Numbered from the stretch's first letter, positions 54,486 through 62,632 are shown. The stretch is DNA of 64,000 nucleotides from Acidiluteibacter sp963716125 (GCA_963716125.1 OY970294.1:2108001-2172000); one strand, 5' to 3'. Notes: generated by a model not told the origin, from the sequence alone. Made by a program: numbers and translations.

Positions 54486-55556
54486 GGCTCTAGTTTAATT
54501 CAGCTATTATTTGTATATTGTGTGTATGAAAACAGAAAAGCTTAAAGACCAAATACTCTCTCTGCCAATTAAACAACGTGAGCGTTTGTTGAAGGAGATT
54601 GAAGATTCAACTAAAGAGATTAACCTGTCTGCGATTGTTTCACGTCAGCATGAGTTTAATAACAAACTCGGAGCCTGTCCTCATTGTTCTCATTCTAAGT
54701 ATGTTCGTTTTGGGATTGACAAAGGAGCACAGCGCTACAAATGCAAGTCTTGCCAAAGAAGTTTTACGGAGTATACAGGTACTTGGATGGCAGGGCTGCA
54801 AAGAAAAGACAAGATTGTTGATTATCTTAAACTAATGGTTGAAGAAAAAAGTCTTGACAAAATTGTTTCGATTTTGGGTATTAATAAGAAAACAGCCTTT
54901 GATTGGCGCCACAAGATATTGTCTTCAGTTGACGCAGATGACGGAGAGCCCTTCATTGGTATCACAGAAAGTGATGAGACCTTTTTCCTCAAATCTGAAA
55001 AAGGGATGAAGGTTAAAAATCGAGAACCAAGGAAAAGAGGCGGTAAGTCAAGCAAAAGGGGTGTAAGCAATGATCAGGTTGCGGTCATCGTGACTCAAGA
55101 CAGAAAGTCAATGCTAAATCTGAGTGTAGCTACACTTGGACGGATTAGAAAGATTGATATTAAAAATGCTATTGGCAATCGCATAAAAAAAGGGAGCACA
55201 ATTTTGTGTAGTGATTCTCACCACAGTTATAAAGGCTTCGCTAAAGACACCAAAATTGAGTTTCATCCGGTAAATGTTTCCAGGGGAGAAGAGTAAAAGG
55301 AGCGTTTCATGTACAGCATGTAAACTCAACGCACAATAAAATAAAGAAGTGGATTGGAAATACATTCTGGGGCGTGTCTACTAAATACCTGCAACAATAC
55401 CTAAATTGGCATATTATAAAAGAAAAAATAAAATCAAACAAGGATATTACCCTTGCTTTCGCAAAGCAGATAGTTGTTGCGGGAGCTCTGGAGCGCTTTG
55501 TTCAAATCCAACCAAACTATAAAACACTATTATCAACGCAGTGCTAAACTAGAGCC
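54486..55556 (+). mobile_element. IS1595-like insertion sequence, 1071 bp, transposase frameshifted
   Basis: The terminal inverted repeats start GGCTCTAGTTTA at both ends. The 8-bp target duplication aagattat lies at 54478-54485 and 55557-55564. The element differs from that at 6183 in ends and transposase, so it is a separate family member. Confidence 0.94.
54526..55547 (+). pseudogene. IS1595-family transposase, one-base frameshift
   Basis: From ATG 54526 the frame reads to a TAA at 55294-55296 after FHPVNVSRGEE. Frame +1 from about 55297 continues KGAFHVQHVNSTHNKIKKWI ... to TAA 55545-55547, matching the expected C-terminal half. A single missing A in a GAAAGAG context around 55288-55291 explains it. 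An N-terminal zinc ribbon (CPHCSHSKYVR, CKSCQRSF) and catalytic Asp residues in ITESDETFF and LCSDSHHSY are present; the third catalytic residue lies after the shift. The element is probably dead unless frameshifting occurs. Confidence 0.88.
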
Positions 55557-55741
55557 AAGATTATTTAAATGATGAAAAAATAACTTATTTATTAAAAAAA
55601 TATTACTCTGAAGAAAAAAGAGAAAGGTTAAGCCAAATAATTAAAGAAGAGGAAATAAAAGCAAATCATTTTATCAAACAAGCTGAATGGTTAGAGAATT
55701 TTTATATTCAAAAGTTAGAACAAACGAAAAAAAACGCAGCA

Positions 55742-55932
55742 CAACATAAAATATAGTGCATAGTGAGTCAGTAGGTTAAGAAAGTTTTTTTACTCTTTGA
55801 TACTCCGTAAAATTCGCGGGCGAATTTTTCTAAAAAGAGAAAATTTAAAGAACGCAAAGCATTTTTGCTCATTAATAAACCACAAATTGTATCTTTACTT
55901 ATCGCCCTACAATTCTTATATAGGCGTTATGC
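55742..55932. repeat. Inter-cassette module B2
   Basis: The core is AAC at 55743-55745, then 29 nt, then GTTAAG. It is followed by hairpin-like stretches (aattcgcgggcgaattt near 55810; acgcaaagcatttttg near 55853) and the start of the conserved block caaattgtatcttta at 55883-55897. The block is then replaced by an inverted boundary-like sequence (TATAGGCGTTATGCC, 55918-55932). It overlaps the last 15 bases of the broken gene. Confidence 0.75.
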
Positions 55933-55965
55933 CCTATGAAAGAAAGATTGTAACCAAACAGAAAA

Positions 55966-56475
55966 TTGAGAATTAAAAGAAAACATATCGTAAAAACACT
56001 TGGTTCGACAATTGAAATTATCGGACGCCCAGAAACTATTTGGGAAAACATTACGAATGTGAAGATTGAGCAGTTTTCTGACCCAACTATTTTCAAACTT
56101 CTTGACATACCAAAACCATTAAAAGCAGAAATCATTTCAGAAGGACAAGGCGGAAAACGGATTGCTTATTTTGACAACGGAAAAAAATTTATGCAAGAAA
56201 TTTTGGCATGGAAACCATTAACTGAATATTCATTTTCATTTAATCCTGAAAAGGGTTTTAGAGTTGGCTACTTTTTCGACCTTTCGGAAGGTGTTTTTCA
56301 AATTCCAACAGGTGCCTATTATCTAACGACAATTGGACAAAGGACAACTTTAAAACTGACAACAACTTATACTATAGATAAACGGCTATACTTCCTATTC
56401 AACATTCCCGCGAGAATAATTTTAAATGCGTTTCAACGCTATTTATTGACTTCAATTAAAAAAAACTCTGAATAA
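55966..56475 (+). CDS. SRPBCC-family protein A
   Basis: The 169-residue protein has the START-like SRPBCC fold pattern: GSTIEIIGRPETIWENITNV with the N-terminal strand and helix, a middle EIISEGQGGKRIAYF, and a C-terminal long helix (FNIPARIILNAFQRYLLTSI). The start is TTG at 55966; no ATG is in frame before the domain, and a stop lies five codons upstream. These proteins bind hydrophobic ligands. It directly precedes SRPBCC protein B with no gap (TAA followed by ATG). Confidence 0.8.
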   Translation: MRIKRKHIVKTLGSTIEIIGRPETIWENITNVKIEQFSDPTIFKLLDIPKPLKAEIISEGQGGKRIAYFDNGKKFMQEILAWKPLTEYSFSFNPEKGFRVGYFFDLSEGVFQIPTGAYYLTTIGQRTTLKLTTTYTIDKRLYFLFNIPARIILNAFQRYLLTSIKKNSE

Positions 56476-56934
56476 ATGAAATCGATAAAATTTTCAGAGA
56501 CAATTTTGATTAACGAAACACAAGAACACGTTTTTGATTTTACACAAGACTATAATAAGCGATTAAAATGGGACACATTTTTAAGAAAAGCAGATTTGAT
56601 TGATGGTGCAACGACCGCTCAAAAAGGTGTTAAGGCATATTGTGTAGCTAAAAATGGAATCGGAATGGTGACAGAATACGTTACTTACAACAGACCAAAG
56701 GTTACAGCAATTAAAATGACACAAGGGCCATTTATATTTAATTCATTTTTAGGTTCTTGGACGTTTAAGGAAGTGTCAAACGACAAGACAGAAGTTGTCT
56801 TTCTATATTCATTTTCTCTAAGATTTCCTTTCAACTTATTGACGAAAATTATAAAAAACAACTTGCAGAATAATGTAAGACAGCGATTATTTGACCTTAA
56901 GAATAAAATTGAAAATGAAAACACGAAGGCATAA
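56476..56934 (+). CDS. SRPBCC-family protein B
   Basis: The 152-residue protein is a second START-like domain: ETILINETQEHVFDFTQDYN, LKWDTFLRKADLIDG, KMTQGPFIFNSFLGSWTFKE and a C-terminal helix NNVRQRLFDLKNKIEN. It resembles polyketide cyclase/dehydrase-type SRPBCC proteins. It is translationally linked to protein A. Both sit in one cassette flanked by inverted boundary-like sequences (55901-55932 and 56928-56957), so they are likely to move together. Confidence 0.82.
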   Translation: MKSIKFSETILINETQEHVFDFTQDYNKRLKWDTFLRKADLIDGATTAQKGVKAYCVAKNGIGMVTEYVTYNRPKVTAIKMTQGPFIFNSFLGSWTFKEVSNDKTEVVFLYSFSLRFPFNLLTKIIKNNLQNNVRQRLFDLKNKIENENTKA

Positions 56935-57120
56935 CATCATATAAAAATCATAGGGCGGCAGCGGGTTACGAGAGGTTTGTGGTTATCTGAAATCCCACAA
57001 AATCGCTTTGGCGATTTTTTCTAAAAAGTGAAATTTAAAAAAACGCCAAGCGTTTTTGCTCATTAGTAAACCGCAAATTGTATCTTTAACTTTGTAAACT
57101 ATGTATCTTAACGAACATTC
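56928..57120 (+). repeat. Inter-cassette module B3
   Basis: GCATAAC at 56929-56935, 29 nt, GTTACG at 56965-56970; hairpins aaaatcgctttggcgatttt (56997-57016) and aaaacgccaagcgtttt (near 57040); the conserved 45-bp block at 57074-57118 identical to that of B1. Confidence 0.85.
57080..57107 (+). promoter_or_regulatory. Conserved promoter-like block of the inter-cassette modules
   Basis: Within the invariant block, TAACTTTG matches the Bacteroidota -7 box TAnnTTTG. It is preserved at 53318-53325 (B1), 57088-57095 (B3), 58813-58820 (B4) and 62048-62055 (B5), although the flanking hairpins differ. At B4 it points away from the following minus-strand genes. It may supply a promoter for each plus-strand cassette gene. 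Confidence 0.5.
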
Positions 57121-57242
57121 TAAAAAATAAAAGAATACGTTTTGTATCTACAGGTGTGCTAATTTCTTTGAAAGAATATTAATACATTTACATTGCTAAA
57201 CATACTAACACATAACTCTCTCGAAGTAAAACCACTACTACC

Positions 57243-58475
57243 ATGCCTAAAGATGAAACTCCAAAAATATTTCTTTCCTATTCATGGCAAAATAAAGAAG
57301 AATCTTCAACCATTGAAGAAGATTTTAACAGAATTGGGATTCCCTTAATTAAGGATACTAATAACATAAAATTTAAAGATAGTATATCAAATTTCATTAA
57401 GGATATTAGAAATTCAGATTTCGCAATCCTTTTAATTAGCGATGATTACTTAAAGTCTGTAAATTGTATGAGTGAAGCTATTGAAATTCTAAAAGAGCAA
57501 AATCACAAAGAAAAAATCTTACCAATTTTAATAAACAACCCAAAAATTTTCAAAACTGCAGATAGAATCAAATACATTAAATACTGGCAAGAAGAAAAAA
57601 ACTCTTTGGAAAATCAACTTAAGGGTATAGATGTTACGAGTTCAATTGAATCTTACGATGACTTGAAGAGGATTGAAATAATTTATAATTCTGTTGATGC
57701 TTTTTTAAAAAACATTGGGGATATGAAGTCATTGACATTAAATGAACTTCAGGCTGAAAATTATCAATCAATTTTAGATTATTTAGGATTTGAGGATATA
57801 ACCTACCTCCTTGATTTATTTATGATTTCTCAAATTAAAAATCTTGTTATCAAAGAAGCAACACTTGCAAACCATATTAATAAATACGGTACTAGTCCGT
57901 ATGCAATTTTTGTAAAAGCAAAATTAAAGTCAGAGCAAGGTTTTCAAGAAGAAGCAAGGAACTTATATCAAAAATCGATTAAAATGGATAGTAACAATTC
58001 GGCAGTATGGAATGATTACGGATTTCTTTTAGATAATCATTTTAATAAATTAGATAAAGCCGCTGAATGTTACAAGAAAGCAATTGAATTAAATAGCAAT
58101 TTAAGCGTTGCAAGAATCAATCTAGCAATTATTTACAAGAAAAAGAATAAACTAAATAAATCAAAGAAACAGTATTTAAAAATCTTAAAAATTGACCCAA
58201 CCGACCCTAAAGCACACAATAATATTGCAAATATTTACCGAAATGAAAAGCAAAATGATAAAGTCATTTATCATTTAGAAACGGCAATAAAATACAATTC
58301 AAAGTATGTAGATGCTTATCTAAATCTTGGAAATTTTTATGATGTAACATTATTTGATACAGAAAAAGCTAATTATTATTACAATTTAGCTAAGAATATA
58401 GCTAATAATGGAACTGTCGATATGATGGTTCAGTACATGCATAAATTTCAAGAAAGGAGAGCAAAAAATAATTAA
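57243..58475 (+). CDS. TIR-domain TPR protein
   Basis: The 410-residue protein starts with a TIR domain (about 8-150): KIFLSYSWQNKEE (box 1), FAILLISDDYLKSVNCMSEA with Glu78 in the position of the catalytic Glu of NADase TIRs, and ILPILINNPKIF. A middle segment (150-210) leads to TPR units (about 225-400), with KSIKMDSNNSAVWNDYGFLL, KAIELNSNLSVARINLAIIY and KILKIDPTDPKAHNNIANIY. TIR-TPR proteins act in immunity in many bacteria, often by NAD+ depletion. No sensor partner is adjacent. It occupies one cassette of the array by itself. Confidence 0.88.
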   Translation: MPKDETPKIFLSYSWQNKEESSTIEEDFNRIGIPLIKDTNNIKFKDSISNFIKDIRNSDFAILLISDDYLKSVNCMSEAIEILKEQNHKEKILPILINNPKIFKTADRIKYIKYWQEEKNSLENQLKGIDVTSSIESYDDLKRIEIIYNSVDAFLKNIGDMKSLTLNELQAENYQSILDYLGFEDITYLLDLFMISQIKNLVIKEATLANHINKYGTSPYAIFVKAKLKSEQGFQEEARNLYQKSIKMDSNNSAVWNDYGFLLDNHFNKLDKAAECYKKAIELNSNLSVARINLAIIYKKKNKLNKSKKQYLKILKIDPTDPKAHNNIANIYRNEKQNDKVIYHLETAIKYNSKYVDAYLNLGNFYDVTLFDTEKANYYYNLAKNIANNGTVDMMVQYMHKFQERRAKNN

Positions 58476-58844
58476 CACATTAGATTACATTTTAATCAAA
58501 TAAAATCAGCTAATTATGGCGTTCCAACTTGGCACTTAGTTTCTGTGTAATTGGACTGAGTAATTGACTCGAGTATTTTCTTGTGAGTAGTTGAAAGTGA
58601 GTACAATAACTTTTGCTAACATTATATAAAATTCATTGGGGTTTAGGCGGTTAGGTTAGCTTTGGTGCTGTTTGACGTACCACAAAATTCGTCTCGGATT
58701 TACGGGACGACAAAAAAATCTTGCAAATCCCAGCCGGTTTTTGTTACTTGGTAAACTGAAAATGTTACTTTAGCTTAGTTCCCAACAAAACTTAGTGTAA
58801 AGCATGTATCTTTAACTTTGTAAACTATGTATCTTAACGAACAT
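58476..58844. repeat. Inter-cassette module B4
   Basis: No gene is seen in these 369 bp. An upstream extension (58522-58610) is shared with B1. The core is GCTAAC (58615-58620), 29 nt, GTTAGG (58650-58655). A different middle part follows (GTCTCGGATTTACGGGACGAC, cut here to its hairpin arms GTC..GAC). The conserved block at 58805-58844 abuts the stop codon of the following minus-strand gene. Confidence 0.8.
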
Positions 58845-59387
58845 TTAAGGCTTATCCGAATCGTCATCTTCCGATAAATTATTTTCGGTCTTTTCTTCAA
58901 ACTCTTTATAGAATAAATCGGCTTCATCCTTATATTGATAACTTTGATGATATAACATTAAGGTGTTTAATGCAATGGAACCTTGTTGTATATAATTATT
59001 ATAATTTCTAAAATAGATTGATAAAAAAAGCACATAAGCTGAGTATCGAGAATTATCCTCTTCTATCTTTCCAACATCATTAGAAGCTGAAAATATTAAT
59101 GCATAGTCTTGATTGAGTTCATAGTATGCATCTAAACAAGCTCTAAAAATTGCTCTTGTATGACCTGAACCAATATTTGAGCGGATTTTGTATTTAGTTT
59201 TTTCAGTCCCTTTATTATGTTCATAAAATGAAATTACACAAATATTATTTTCATAAATTCCTAATTCAATTATTGTAGTAATAATATTAGTAAATTCAGG
59301 AATAAATCTATACATCTTACGAACAATAAACCCATCGTTTCCTTTGGGTTTTACATTCATAAGGAAAATTAATCCTTTTTTAGCCAT
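58845..59387 (-). CDS. Hypothetical partner of the Panacea protein, candidate toxin
   Basis: The 180-residue protein has no signal peptide. N-terminal strands GLIFLMNVKPKGNDGFIVRK, a Cys in NNICVISFYEHNK, and helices TRAIFRACLDAYYELNQDYA and IALNTLMLYHQSYQYKDEAD are seen, with an acidic tail NLSEDDDSDKP. I do not recognise the family. It starts 3 bp after the stop of the Panacea gene on the same strand. In known PanAT pairs the neighbouring gene is the toxin, so it is a candidate toxin. Its stop directly meets module B4. Confidence 0.68.
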   Translation of the reverse strand: MAKKGLIFLMNVKPKGNDGFIVRKMYRFIPEFTNIITTIIELGIYENNICVISFYEHNKGTEKTKYKIRSNIGSGHTRAIFRACLDAYYELNQDYALIFSASNDVGKIEEDNSRYSAYVLFLSIYFRNYNNYIQQGSIALNTLMLYHQSYQYKDEADLFYKEFEEKTENNLSEDDDSDKP

Positions 59388-59390
59388 ATG

Positions 59391-59891
59391 CTAAAAATTA
59401 GAATAGTGCCCTAATGTGTTTTGTGTATTTACAATTGGAATTCTATTGTGAGAATCTAATATAAAATCAACAGTAGTATCTTTGTTGATAATTACGTATT
59501 TGTCAGTTGGTTGATTACTTAAAAGTCCTTTTCTACTATTTTTCCAAGGTAAATCGTTATGAGTTAAATCAACTAAATCAGAACCACTTAAATGTCCATA
59601 TGAATTCCAAACATTATCTAAATGGCTAATAATTAAATCATCTAAATCTAAATCTACTGCTCTATTAATTGGAATAATTGAACTTCTTTTCATAAACTTA
59701 AAATTCGCCCAAACATCATAAACCACAGGACCATATATCCAAGCTTGAATTCTGTCATCGAATAACATCTTATCGTTTTTGACAAAAAACCAAAGCTGTG
59801 AATAATACAGTAACTTCTGTAATTTCAACGGACTAACCCCTTTCTTTATAAAGAATGAGGAAATGTCTATTGCTCTATAGTTTGTTTTCAT
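59391..59891 (-). CDS. Panacea-domain (DUF4065/SocA-like) antitoxin
   Basis: The 166-residue protein carries the Panacea fold: PLKLQKLLYYSQLWFFVKND at 21-40, IQAWIYGPVVYDVWANFKFM with the family YGPV motif, and a C-terminal helix-turn region LVDLTHNDLPWKNSRKGL. Panacea proteins (DUF4065) are antitoxins in PanAT systems and proteolytic adaptors in SocA. The gene has a TATATTTG box 33 bp upstream (59924-59931) and a short inverted repeat (gcaagaaattgc) between box and start, a possible autoregulatory site. The downstream partner overlaps its transcript. Confidence 0.88.
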   Translation of the reverse strand: MKTNYRAIDISSFFIKKGVSPLKLQKLLYYSQLWFFVKNDKMLFDDRIQAWIYGPVVYDVWANFKFMKRSSIIPINRAVDLDLDDLIISHLDNVWNSYGHLSGSDLVDLTHNDLPWKNSRKGLLSNQPTDKYVIINKDTTVDFILDSHNRIPIVNTQNTLGHYSNF

Positions 59892-59923
59892 TTCAGTTTT
59901 AAATTAGCAATTTCTTGCTTTTG

Positions 59924-59931
59924 CAAATATA
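59924..59931 (-). promoter_or_regulatory. Putative -7 box TATATTTG for the Panacea operon
   Basis: On the minus strand TATATTTG fits TAnnTTTG. The inverted repeat gcaa/ttgc near 59910-59921 lies between it and the start. Confidence 0.5.
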
Positions 59932-59984
59932 CAATATAAATTGAATATAGGATAATTTCTCGGGATATCAAAAAACTACTGCCA

Positions 59985-60084
59985 ATCGAGTAGATGGCTC
60001 CGACTAAAATAGTCGGAGTTCACCTCTCACACCACCGAACGTACGGGTCTCGTCACGAAGCTTCGTGACGGCGGTTCAATAATG
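59985..60084 (-). ncRNA. Group II intron 3'-end remnant (domains V/VI-like)
   Basis: Read on the minus strand, 60084 to 59985 gives GAACCGCCGT..., then GAGACCCGTACGTTCGG, TGGTGTGAGAGG, a hairpin CTCCGACTA/TAGTCGGAG (60000-60021) and CTACTCGAT. This order matches the end of bacterial group II introns after the RT gene. A frame over it gives IIIEPPSRSFVTRPVRSVV followed by a stop, like the RT C-terminus. A stop precedes it, so the RT is gone. A perfect 20-bp palindrome at 60051-60070 (cgtcacgaagcttcgtgacg) enlarges the apical part. Confidence 0.65.
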
Positions 60085-60384
60085 ATACATCAACGTTTGT
60101 AGTATTCGACCAAACTGATACAACCTCTGAACTGTTGGATATAAGCACGATGCTTCGCAGTGGTTTCCTCCTAGCGGCGGACGAGTGTAACCCTGCGAAA
60201 AATAAATATGCAACTGTTCTTTTTATTTAGGTTCACACTTTAAATCCAATATAAATTATTTATTATATTTGGATGGATAATAAAACATCCGGATTTAATG
60301 GGAATAAAAGAACTCTTCCTTTTATTCGGTTATTATGGGCAATTAGAGCAACCAAATTAATATTATTCCAAATAAATTAATCAG
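60085..60384. other. Intergenic sequence between intron remnant and WG-repeat gene
   Basis: No gene is seen. It contains decayed sequence continuing the intron remnant (to about 60210, with a GC-richer stretch CCTCCTAGCGGCGGACGAGT that resembles the REP-like GC motif). AT-rich sequence then leads to the WG-repeat gene. Confidence 0.5.
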
Positions 60385-60390
60385 TTGAAA

Positions 60391-61845
60391 ATGTTCAGAA
60401 AATACATTCTACTTATAAGCCTCATATTATTTTCTAATTTTATTTCTTCCCAAGAAATCAAGCATAATTCAAATAATAATGTAGACCTTATACCATATCG
60501 AATCGGTCATAATTGGGGTTTTTCAAATTCGAAAAAAGAATTAAAAATTCCTGCTATTTATTCAGAAGTTGAACTTTTTAATGAATTTGGTTTGGCAAAA
60601 GTTGCTATAGGCAGTCCCAATAAAAACGCTATGCAATTTGGCTACATAGATACATTGGGAAATGAAATAATTGATATTGGCAAATATCCATATTTAAGTG
60701 AATTTAAAGATTCGCTAACTATTTTTGAAGTAGTTGAAGAAAATCCAAGAACTATAAAGTATGGCTTAGTTGATACCAAAGGTAATGAACTGATAGCTGC
60801 TAAATATAGAGAACTTAAAATATTAGATAATGGGCTAATATGGGTTAATGATAATTATAGATTTGGAGTTATGGATAGAAATGGAAATATTATCATCCCT
60901 TTTGAATATAATGGCGTTTCTGACTTCAGTAGTGGACTAACAATTGTTAAAAAAAATGACAAGTATGGGGTTCTAAATGAAAAAGGAGAGGAAGTAATAC
61001 CTCTCTTATTTGATGGTTTACATGATTCGCATTTTGAATTCAGAGACAAACTAGATAAAATTGATAAACAAGTTATTAGCCAGAAATTAATTCCTGCAAA
61101 AAAACAAACAAATAAATCAAGTAAATGGGGTGTAATAGATTTTGATGGAAACGAAATCATATCTTTTAAATATGACTATATCAGCTTCTTTTATAATGGT
61201 GTTGCTGTGGTTGGGAATAAGTATGAAGGGGATAAAATGAAATTAGGATTAATCAATAAAGATGGAAAAATAACATTCCCAATAAAATATAATGGGTTGG
61301 ATAATTTTAAATATGGAGCATCTTATACCTACATCAATAATAAGGCAGGTTTTATAAATATAAATGGGGAGAAAATTTCCGAGTTTAAATATGATTATGC
61401 ATCAGGCTTTGTAAATGGATTTGCAATAGTAGGAATTACGAAAGAGAAACCAAATACAGGCAGGCATTGGAGTTTCGTAAACAGAAATGGAAAAGAAATT
61501 ACCAAACGCTATTATGATAAGGTAAAAGATTTTAGAGATGGTTTGGCAATAGTAGAATTAAATGGTAAATATGGACTTATAGATACATTAGATCAAGAAG
61601 TTATTCCTTTAAATTATAAGTCAGTTATAAATTTCGAAGATTACATAATTATTGCATCTGAAGATGGGCAATTTTGGGGAATTAATGATAAATCAAATAA
61701 TGTTATAGTTCCTTTCAAGTATAATCTAATTGCGCCTGTTCCTGAAAAAGAAAATTTGTTTCAAATTATGATTTTTGATTTTAAAACTGGACAGACAAAG
61801 GAAGGCTTCGTGGATATAAATGGCACTGAGTACTTTGAAGATTAA
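60391..61845 (+). CDS. Secreted WG-repeat protein
   Basis: The start is taken at ATG 60391 (MFRKYILLISLILFSNFISS, signal peptide). The 484-residue protein is made of WG (Trp/Tyr-Gly) repeats of about 50 residues, e.g. KYGLVDTKGNELIAAKYREL, RFGVMDRNGNIIIPFEYNGV, KYGVLNEKGEEVIPLLFDGL, KWGVIDFDGNEIISFKYDYI, WSFVNRNGKEITKRYYDKVK, KYGLIDTLDQEVIPLNYKSV. WG-repeat proteins are predicted beta-propeller or beta-helix surface proteins of unknown function. It is the only gene of its cassette. Confidence 0.9.
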   Translation: MFRKYILLISLILFSNFISSQEIKHNSNNNVDLIPYRIGHNWGFSNSKKELKIPAIYSEVELFNEFGLAKVAIGSPNKNAMQFGYIDTLGNEIIDIGKYPYLSEFKDSLTIFEVVEENPRTIKYGLVDTKGNELIAAKYRELKILDNGLIWVNDNYRFGVMDRNGNIIIPFEYNGVSDFSSGLTIVKKNDKYGVLNEKGEEVIPLLFDGLHDSHFEFRDKLDKIDKQVISQKLIPAKKQTNKSSKWGVIDFDGNEIISFKYDYISFFYNGVAVVGNKYEGDKMKLGLINKDGKITFPIKYNGLDNFKYGASYTYINNKAGFININGEKISEFKYDYASGFVNGFAIVGITKEKPNTGRHWSFVNRNGKEITKRYYDKVKDFRDGLAIVELNGKYGLIDTLDQEVIPLNYKSVINFEDYIIIASEDGQFWGINDKSNNVIVPFKYNLIAPVPEKENLFQIMIFDFKTGQTKEGFVDINGTEYFED

Positions 61846-61857
61846 AATAGAAAAAGT

Positions 61858-62068
61858 CCATAACAATAAATATAGTTCATAGTGAGTCAGTAGGTTATGA
61901 TAGTTCACTTGCTCTTTGATAATCCGTAAAATTCTCTAGCGAATTTTGTAGAAAGTAAAATGTACAAAATCGCTCTGTGATTTTTACTAATTAGTTTTTA
62001 GCCTGCCTTGCCGTCAGGCAGGCAAATTGTATCTTTAACTTTGTAAACTACGTATCTTAACGAACATT
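61858..62068 (+). repeat. Inter-cassette module B5
   Basis: The core CATAAC (61859-61864), 29 nt, GTTATG (61894-61899) is a perfect inverted hexamer pair. The middle contains GCCTGCC/GGCAGGC (62001-62023) and other hairpins, then the 45-bp block 62033-62067 with one mismatch (aaactacg instead of aaactatg). Confidence 0.85.
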
Positions 62069-62093
62069 CTATCTTAAAATATTTGTATTATAA

Positions 62094-62564
62094 ATGAGCA
62101 AAACACAGTTATATGAGATAATTTTTATCACATTGTTCTTGGCTATTTTAATAGGACTTATTTTACTAATATTATTTTTACGCAGACGACTAAATAATAT
62201 TAGAAGTGTATTAGCTATTAAAATCACTTTAATTAGCTTATTAATAATAGAATATATAATTCTTTCAATTTGGATTTTCAATGCTGTGAGATACGAGATG
62301 GGTTATCATAGAATAGTAATTGAAAATTGGTTAGAACGTAATCAACTCATTGATGAACTTAATACAATCCAGACACCTTATTGGTGGCTAATATTAGTAT
62401 TTATTACTTTGACATTTCATTTTGATAAAAAATTTTTAAAAAATAGAAAGAGTTTTGTATTGACTTTAATTACAATTATTATACCTTTCCTAATCATATT
62501 AGCAATCTTAGCCTTTAATTATTTTATGAAAACTACTTATCCTGACCTTGAATTTCATGGTTGA
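62094..62564 (+). CDS. Small membrane protein, hypothetical
   Basis: The 156-residue protein has four predicted membrane helices: LYEIIFITLFLAILIGLIL, ITLISLLIIEYIILSIWIF, YWWLILVFITLTFHF and VLTLITIIIPFLIILAILAF. A hydrophilic loop (YEMGYHRIVIENWLERNQLI) lies between helices 2 and 3. I recognise no family. It starts 27 bp after the conserved block of module B5, in the position of a cassette gene driven from that module. Confidence 0.7.
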   Translation: MSKTQLYEIIFITLFLAILIGLILLILFLRRRLNNIRSVLAIKITLISLLIIEYIILSIWIFNAVRYEMGYHRIVIENWLERNQLIDELNTIQTPYWWLILVFITLTFHFDKKFLKNRKSFVLTLITIIIPFLIILAILAFNYFMKTTYPDLEFHG

Positions 62565-62632
62565 TTGCTCAAATTAGTAAAGTAACTTTTTAAAGCTGAC
62601 TTCACTTACTTAATTAACATTCTCGAATTAAA

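Larger units (their letters stand above)
53346..55756 (+). pseudogene. Membrane-anchored hypothetical protein gene broken by an IS
   Basis: The frame runs from ATG 53346 to 54485 and resumes at 55565. Joining them across the IS and one 8-bp duplication gives an unbroken 443-residue protein (junction NFIKDYLNDEKITYLLKKYY) that ends at TAG 55754-55756. It has an N-terminal signal or helix (IKILALFIFTATIVHG), a coiled-coil segment (about 65-95), a second helix (YPIIISLIAAFIFWMAFSYL, about 105-124) and a long helical cytosolic part. The stranded 5' piece now ends in the element with ENRKA. The family is unrecognised. The C-terminal end runs into module B2. Confidence 0.9.
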
